From Lytechinus pictus (taxonomy: Eukaryota > Echinodermata > Echinoidea > Temnopleuroida > Toxopneustidae), in contig NC_087257.1 in NCBI RefSeq assembly GCF_037042905.1, forward strand, positions 20,170,001-20,234,000: a stretch of 64,000 bases of DNA, given 5' to 3'. The notes beneath the pieces are model-generated. The model saw only the letters and a list, made by a program, of their open reading frames with translations, was not told the DNA's origin and ran no database searches. Positions 51,601-60,600 of the stretch are shown here, piece by piece; positions within the stretch are counted from its first letter, which is position 1, and each line of letters starts with the position of its first letter. The position numbers and the translations under genes were made by a program.

Positions 51601-54600
51601 TAAATTATTTTGAATATAAATTATCGCCATACCGCGTTATTTCGAATACCGCTTTTATTCCAAATCAAAATCAAAATCTACGGAAGTAGATTTCCTAATC
51701 TTTTGGTGAGATTGAAATACTTCTTTTGTACTTTTTTATTATTTAAAATCAGATCACCCTATCTGCCTCCCCATAGAAAAAAGCAATATCTACATTTTGC
51801 ACAATTTGAGATATTGATATTAAGCATTTTATATTTTTTCGAGACCGCTCAAAACTATTATATTTCTCAATATTTTTTATATTTTATGTGCCTCTTTCAA
51901 GCCTCCCCCCCAATAAAAACAAATACTGATGTTGCTGTTTTGTGAGATATTGAAGAAAATGAAGATTCTTTGGGGGAAGTCGATGCTAATGCTCGGTATC
52001 CCAACGAAAAAAACGCAGTATTTCGTCATTACCATTAAATAATGTATCAATGTTTAAATCAAAGGAAAATAGTAGCTTACAAAAACGGATGGCGCCCTCT
52101 GCCAAGAAGGGCGCCCTCTGCAGTAATGTCCCTCAAAATAGTAAAAAATTACTCAATAAATTCTTGTAAAGTTTATAATTATCAAGTCTCCTGAGTTGCT
52201 GTGTTCATCTGCTTTAACTCTGTAAGGTTGATATAGTACACAGCGTTGTATAAAATCTTTAACAGCGTTTTCACTATGTAAGTCACATACCTTGATAACC
52301 GACAGGACAATGGCAGATATAATTAACAGATTCGTCCTCACAGGTTGCTCCGTTTCGACATGGATCTGGCTGACAATAATTCACTTTGGTTTCGCACCTT
52401 TGTCCTATGTATCCCTCAGTACAGGAGCATTGGTATGCCAATGTTGTGTTGTCAACAGCTGAGCACGTTCCTCCATTTCTGCAGGGGGAGTCACTGCAAG
52501 CTGTTCTAACTTCTTCACAGTGCTGCCCGGCATAGGCTTCATCACATGCACAGATTACGCTGTCGCCTAGATCCTTGCATGTACCACCATTCTGGCAGTT
52601 CCAATCAGCACACAGATCAATGTCTGTTTCGCATTCCAGACCGGTAAATCCAGTTGTGCATGTACAGGTAAAACTGTTGATACCATCGATGCAATCGCCG
52701 CCATGTAAGCAAGGGCTACTTTTACATTCATCAATGTTAATAGAACATGTCGACCCTGTATACCCTGCGTTACACTGGCAGGAGTAACCACCTAATGCAA
52801 GTTCAGAGACTATGCAGCTTCCATTATTTTCACATTGATTATTTAGACAGTAATCTATTTCGTCTGAACAGGTTTCACCACCAAATCCAAATGGGCAAGA
52901 ACAATCAAATTCACCTATGCTGCTCCTACAGGTTCCACCATTCGCACATGGTGGTGGATCGCAGTTGTCTATTTCTGTCTCGCATACGTTGCCTGTAAAA
53001 ATTAAAACAGAATAATGCCGCATTCCCATGACAAAAAGAAGCAGCTCAGCAGAATGAGTTTTAAGTAAATGAGGTACTTTTAATGTCGAAGTATATAGAC
53101 TTGAATATACCGAGGTTTAAACGTCTATATTTAAAGATAAATGCCAGTTGTGGTAACGATTTCAAAATGAGTTCGTACAGAATCCAATGAACTGACCACC
53201 AAAGTGTCTGTTTGTATAAATGAAAAATATGTGCCAAAGGATTCTGGATGAAATTGTGCAATTGCTGAGAAATTAGCAAATATGCACGGGATTCGGGTCA
53301 AGCGTCGGGCCGACGTTCAAAGCAATAATACTACACTGTCCCACGTGCGCTTATCTGTGTTGGTGATCTTCAGTGTGAACATTTTTCAGCGTAGATTTCG
53401 AGATTTCTCAAAGTTCAGTTTATGTAACTGTACCAAATCTAGATCCACGATGATATAGTTATACTTAACCTTGGTTTTACTGGCTTTCTCGTGAAATCAG
53501 TGTTTACTGCAACTACTTTAAATTATCTTTAAGAAATTGGGGAGGGGGAGGGGTTATGATTTCAATCCCTTTGGGGTCATATAAAGCATACAAATCATAA
53601 AACCATTAAAAAATTCAAAATTTTGAAGAAAAAAAAAATCACATTTGATACCTTTTGTCTTGGGATGGCAGAAAAACGTGTACTAGGCCACGGTATAGTC
53701 GATATAATACACCATTATAATACTAATAATTTGGTATTCCAAGTAATAATAATTGTGATAACAATAATAATATAAATTATAATAATGATAATGAAAGTAA
53801 TAGCCATAATGTTAATAATAATTATTGCTCATATAGCGCTAAACATTCTATCAGAAGTCTCTAAGCGCTCAACAACACTGCAGTGTGAAAAAGATATTTA
53901 CATGTTAAATATATTTGCCTCCCCTTCAATTTCTAAAGAGAATAGTTTCAAGATTTTAAATTTAATGAAAACAAAAACTGTAATACTCACCTTTAAAATA
54001 AAATGCAACATGATATTATCAATTGAACATAAACAAGATTCGGATTCGGAAAGGTAAATCATTATTCCATGTTTTTTATTTGACATACTTTTGACAATAA
54101 AAGGTTTATTTGGCAGTTAGATTTTCTTCCGGGAACGCAAAGAGAGATTATAAATATGGACAACAAATGAAGAATGTATGACAACCAGCTTATTCTCCGA
54201 AAAGGGTCAGCCAAAATGAGTATAAAGATTGTATTACAATAGTTTTTGAGAAGTTCCTCACCTTTAGAGTAGTATATATTTTGTTGACATTTAATACAAA
54301 TTATGTTCTAAGACAAGATTCATATCATTAGAGTAGTTTGGGGTGAAGCAAGAAGCTTGTTTACTTAGCAAACACTTTGATATTCATTGGCAGCTCGAGG
54401 AAATGTCTTTACAGAATTCTTTTATTATGAACCTTTGTTTATAACACAAATTCATAATTTGAAATCAGACATTAAATGATAAATGCTTCTACATTAAATA
54501 GTTTTCTTAGTTGCGATTTTGTAGAAGAAAAATATTCTTGATATTTACAGAAAACTTTCCCTCGCGACTAATTTTCGCTTTTGAGCTATAGGTGGTCATG

Positions 54601-57600
54601 TATCATACCTGTATATCCAAGAGCACAAGTGCATGAGAACTGATCACTTTCATCCACACACGTTCCTCCGTTGAGACAAGGACCGGAGTCGCACCACAGG
54701 ATGGGATCTTCACACAACTGTCCTCTATAACCTTCAGTGCATATGCATGTGAAAGAGTTGATTCCATCAACACAGGATGCACCATGTTGACACGGGCTGC
54801 TTCCACATTCATCAATATCTGTGAGAAAAAAAGGAAATGTTGGTGCTTGATTATAATATGTAACACACCCTTCTCGATCAAACAAGAAGCATGGGGCAGG
54901 GCCTACATGGTCAAACCTGCTGAAAAAGTTGCACAATCAACACTCATTAAAAAATCAACAAACTCTTACAATATCGATATATTTCAATATCAGCATTCTG
55001 GGTTCCCTTTCACATTGTTTGAATGTAGTCCAAGTTATTATAGCGAAAATACTGCTGTCGACCATGAACCAAATAATATAGAGATGTGTTCAGGTTTAAC
55101 AAATTTAGCGAGTTTTAGGGAAAAACCAACAAGCAAGATGATATTTATATCGCTTACTTCAGGCATGGTAGGGCATGACGCCTGGAATCGGGGTAGCTGA
55201 AGCACCCCAAAATTTGTCTAGGGGGTGCTGCGTGTGTTATACACCGTAGGCAGCATCCCCTGGAAATCAGGCTGGTATACTAAAAAGAAAAAAAATTGAC
55301 CAAAAATCACCTTCATTTTTTTTTTGCGATAACCTCTTTTTTTTCCTTGTTATTTTTTTTCCAAACCAGCACCCCCTCTTTGAAATAGTTAACGGCCCCT
55401 ATTTCATATACTGGAGCACGGTTGACTTGTAAATCCTCATATTGTTACTGGCATCAGAAAAGGGTTTATTCCGTCCAATACTACACATCCCATATATTCC
55501 TAAACACGAACCATACCATACCGCTTTAAAGTAACTTTCAATGGCTCGAGAAAACGTAGCATAGCGGGATAGTTCTAGATCTCGCAATGGCAAGGTTATC
55601 GGTTTCAGTTTAAGCATTAGTTTAATTTGTAAATTTCCTCTCATTTTTTGTTTAAATCTGAGGTGAGACCTCCAGCTCCAAGAATTGTAACCTAATTCAA
55701 AGATTTCAAAACGGAATATATCTGGTAGAAAAGGATTCAAGCATTTTTTTTCAAGTTAGCGTTGTTGTCCCAGTTCTCCCCTATCCCACATATCCTCGCC
55801 CAAGCTCTCTCATAATTCTGAAAGCCCCCAGATTATTTAGTTTATACTTAACCATGCCAAAGCGATGGATTAATTAACACCGCATCTCCTAAAATCTACT
55901 CCTGAGGTGAAATACTTTTTTGAAAAACAGAGAAGGTAATCGGAATTATCCAGCTGTCCGTTATAAATATACATCAAAATTAGGTATGAGCAACCAAATT
56001 GGATAACATAAAATATTAAAAGTAAATGTAAATCTCATGTTAAGATGCAGTTCATACCAACACACATGGATGCATCAGTGGAACCTGTCTGCAGTGTCGT
56101 AGTTTCACTTGGACACTCGTGACATTGACTTCGTTGAGTTCCACTCTGGTAAGTACCATTAGGGCAAGGCGTGCAAGGAACAAATCCTGATGGGGAATAC
56201 TCTCCAGCTCTGCAATACTCTAAATAATACAAAAAATGAAGCAAGAAAAAATTTAGACAAGCTAAGTGCATATGTCCCACGTCTGAAAACAAAGATTTTT
56301 TTCTACAGCATAAGCTTGCAAACCTAGTTTTTTTAATGGAGATTAATATGATTTGGTCAACCTCATAGCTTGCAGGTGTGACTTATTAGTCAACACATTT
56401 CTTTTGTATCTTCTGAAGATTTCCATGGCGAAGAAGAGGGAAGAGGTTTTATGGTATACCATGTATTCTTTTGTTGGCATGTGTTGGTCCATGTGTAGGT
56501 CCATGGTTGGTCTACAAATTTAAGTTAGTTTATATAGCATGTTGAAATTGGGTCAAAAAGAATCGGCAAATAAACATATGTAACTATTACGCAATACCTA
56601 CCAATGCAGTCTAGGGATGACTGCGAACCTTTGCTTTCAGTTGACATGCCATTGGGGCAGGTAACACATTCGGTGGAATAGAATTCCTCTTGGTAGCTAC
56701 CTATCTTGCAAAGGTAGCATGGTGCTAGTCCGGAGTCAGAGCTTTGGCCAGGCTGGCAAATATCTATATATATATATATATAAAGGAATATATCACTGCA
56801 ACTATAGAAACTAAGCTACAGTGTACATAGATTCAAGGTAAAGTGTACAATGAAAAACAAAACATCAAGGACCGAAGGTTGCCGGTAGACGAAATTATTG
56901 ATTTAAAATGAGTGACGATGAGTGACGATTAAGCAGTTGCGCTTCGAGGGGGCAATGTTTCCAAGATGCTACTGGCACTAGCATGATGAGTGACAACTTT
57001 TAGGGTGCCAGATATGATGTATGGGACAAAAGTTCTATAAATCTGCGAGCGAAGCGAGCTAGTAATTGTTTGGTTTGACCCTTAAATAAAAATCACTAAT
57101 TGTGAAGAATTTTGATACAATAATCAGAAAAAAATTTTTCACCCCTTTCCTCCCCTGGTAGTCAAATGTGTTATTGTGTGTAAGGATGGGTGCGTGGGGG
57201 TGTGTGTGTGTGTTGGGGGAGGGGGGGGGGGTTGCCTGTGAATATATATTTGTAAATAGTTATATATTCTGGACTTAATAATTAAGACGCATATGTTATT
57301 TATTTACTGTTAATAAACAGAAGGCAAATAGTGAAAATGAGGTAAAATATATACCTCTACATTGAGTCAGGTTTTTGGATCCGATACCGAGTGTAGACTG
57401 TCCTTCAGGGCACTGTTGGCATGTGAACTGGGCATGGGCGTCTTGGTAGGCCCCAACTTCACACTGTAGACACTCCTGAGTTTCATTGTCGTAATAAAAA
57501 CCCCTTCCACATGGTACTACACATTATGAAAATACAAAATACAAATTACCTGCAAAGGATTTTTTCCAGTGAAAAATTGATTATATTACAATTTGAACAA

Positions 57601-60600
57601 GTGGTAATAGGACATTATGTTTCATGGGAGGAATTGCGCTCGTCTAAAAATAAACTGTCAAATTAATTCGCCTTTTGTGAAAAAGACAACAGGAATTTTG
57701 TTAATAAAATGTCGATCGTAAAAGGAAAAATGCCAAACAAATCCATAAGTTCACAGGAATGCCAACTTTTTTTTATTTCAACAATTCCTCTCAAAATGAC
57801 AAGAAATAAATGGAAATAAATGAATACCGCAGAGATAGTCGTCATTGTTTGCAGTGTAGGGAGGGTCGCACACCAGTTCTGAATATTCGAATGAGACAGA
57901 AGATTCATCTAAGTCAAGTTGGATACCATCCACAGTAGTGACATTAAGGTCCAAGTCGCCGTTTGAGACAAGGGTTTCAAAAACATCCATTAAACTTTCC
58001 TCTGTATCCAGCACTGCATTAAAAGAGTCTTGCCCTTCAGGGACAGTCAGTTTATGTCCAATGGTACACGTTACAGTAAATCTAATAATAATGATAAAGA
58101 TGATAATTAATAACAATAATAAATAATAATAAAAAAAATAATAATCAATGATGACAAAAAATGAAAATAATAATAACAATAATAAAAATATTGATAAAAA
58201 TGAATAATATTAGTGATATTGATCATAATAATAACGATGAAAAAAAAAAAAATTCATTTACCAAGGCTAGCCATTCCGCTTATAAACCTCTCAAGCATAA
58301 AGCGTGAATATTACCCTTCTCCAATGTACATGTAAATACTGAGCGCCTGACTAGAAAGCAGATGATTAGAGTATTTCTTATGTTTAAATAATGTTATTTG
58401 ACAAGGTATGAAGTTGTGAATATGTGATTAATTAGGGCCTTTGGACAGGATACCCTAGGGTACCTAATGATATTTGTGAGCATTCGTTTTACTTTTAATA
58501 AAAAATATCATTTGTGATATAGATTTTTATATTTAACTCCCTTTTCCTTCCGTTTTCTCCCTTTTTTCTAGATCATGACAAATTTTAGGGTGCATGTCCC
58601 AGGCCACCTCCCCATCTGTACGCTAGTGCGTATATAAACATTCATTTGAACCTTGTCTTGTTCGTGTATCACTGAAAAAGCGTGTTTTTGTCGAAAAAGT
58701 GTTATTTATAAGAATAAATATCTTCGTTGGAACATTCAATATTCTAGGTACTATGTGTTTCTTGTGTATCTGTGTATAAAAATCAACACATAGAATTTCG
58801 ATACATGTATAAATGTAAGATTATATCGTGACTATGAGTTTTGTATCCCTCACAAAGACGTGGGTTTGCGACGAAAATTTGGAGAATACTTGGAAATAAA
58901 CTTTGTTGGAATTACAATGCATTACCTCTTTGTCTCATTTGTGTCATCTGTATCCAACGCGCGGAATGTAATATCGTACCATAAATATACAGTTGAGGCC
59001 AAACATCGTAAAATTGACTATATCTTCAGAAATATAAATATTACAATGACAAATCTGGGATGAAATGAAAGAGCATATTAAGCTCTTTCACATGATTTGG
59101 ATGCCGTTGGGATTAAAGTATATTTTAGGTGGAATTTTCTTTGAAGAAAAATAAGTAGTATGAGTGCCAAATGTATTCTATTGTTTGTTATTATATTTTC
59201 AAATATCGTTTCATAGAAATATATAAATGTCATGTTTATCATGATATGTCACCACTGAACAAAAAGTGTAATCTGAAATGTTTGTGTTGAGAAGTAACTA
59301 GCATAAATATGAAACGTTTTGTCAGGTTTTCATTTCTAATTTGTCTAAAATATGAAGATTTTTTGGGAAAAAATGATACCTAAATATTTTTCAGCTCCTG
59401 ATGATAAAGCAATGTGATGAAGGGGCATGACATACTCATTTGTTTGGTATCAAATTCATAACGATAGCACAAATATTTTATAAGATACAGTGAATTTTAT
59501 GATGTTTGGCAAGTGTCAACTTTTATTTGTATTTCTGGATGTATGTAAACTTCTGGCTTCAACTGTACATGTACATATATATATATATATGTATGTATAC
59601 ATATATATATTTATATATATTATATGGTAAGGTGGCCCAAGTCTGCTCAGTGCATACGCGTATCTGCGCGATTCTAATATTTAGAAGACCCGCAACGACC
59701 ACAAATCTCACACCTGCAATACATAAACAGATGTTCAATAAAAAATCTGACTCAAAATGGTGGACAAAATATTGAATTTTAGGGATTTAATGTGACAGCC
59801 TCAAAATACAGCCTGTCTCATCAAAATCAGCGAATCGTGTGTAGAGTCAATAGGTGCGCAGACATTGGGCACCATTTTTGTGTTCAATCTAAAAATGACT
59901 AGCCGAGGTTCTTACCAAGAAAATAAACATATTTCTGTCAAAAGTTTACGAGACTTTTGGCACACTTTACTCATAAGAATAATGAACGTTATCAACTATT
60001 TTTGGAAATGAAAAGAAATTCATGCTAAATCTTTAGTTAAATTTTAGGTGCACCGACATGGGATCCCCTTCATACAAACACACACTCACCCACAAACACA
60101 CTCTCTCACTTCGTTTGTTTTTTCTTGTGATCAGAATTTTAGCCGGGAAAGCGCTATTTCTATCTAATTTTTCTTTGATAGAATTCTCTAATAAGAAATA
60201 ATCACGAAAATCTTAGCAATTTTTTTTTCTTTTCAGTTGTGTAAGTAGTTTTGCAAATCCTGATGGAGGTATGCTGTCCCAAACTCCTCCTATGGAGGTA
60301 GGCCATATACTTAAATGGAGAGGTGACTTAATAAGGGGATATGTTCCCAGTTCAGAATAGTAATGTCTACTCACACATAATCTAATGAAATTTGTCTCTT
60401 CTCTATTTTTTTAAGGGGGGCTTCCGCATATCCATACTCCCTTCGACCCACGTCTCGCTTTCTTCGCCTGCCCACTTCACTGGAAGGACCACATGTCACT
60501 TGTATGTTGTCAACTGAACATTCAGCATTCTCCGTGCAGATACTAGAAAATGAAGAAGACTGAAACGCTTCCAAGAATGCAGTAGCGATCTCATTATTGG

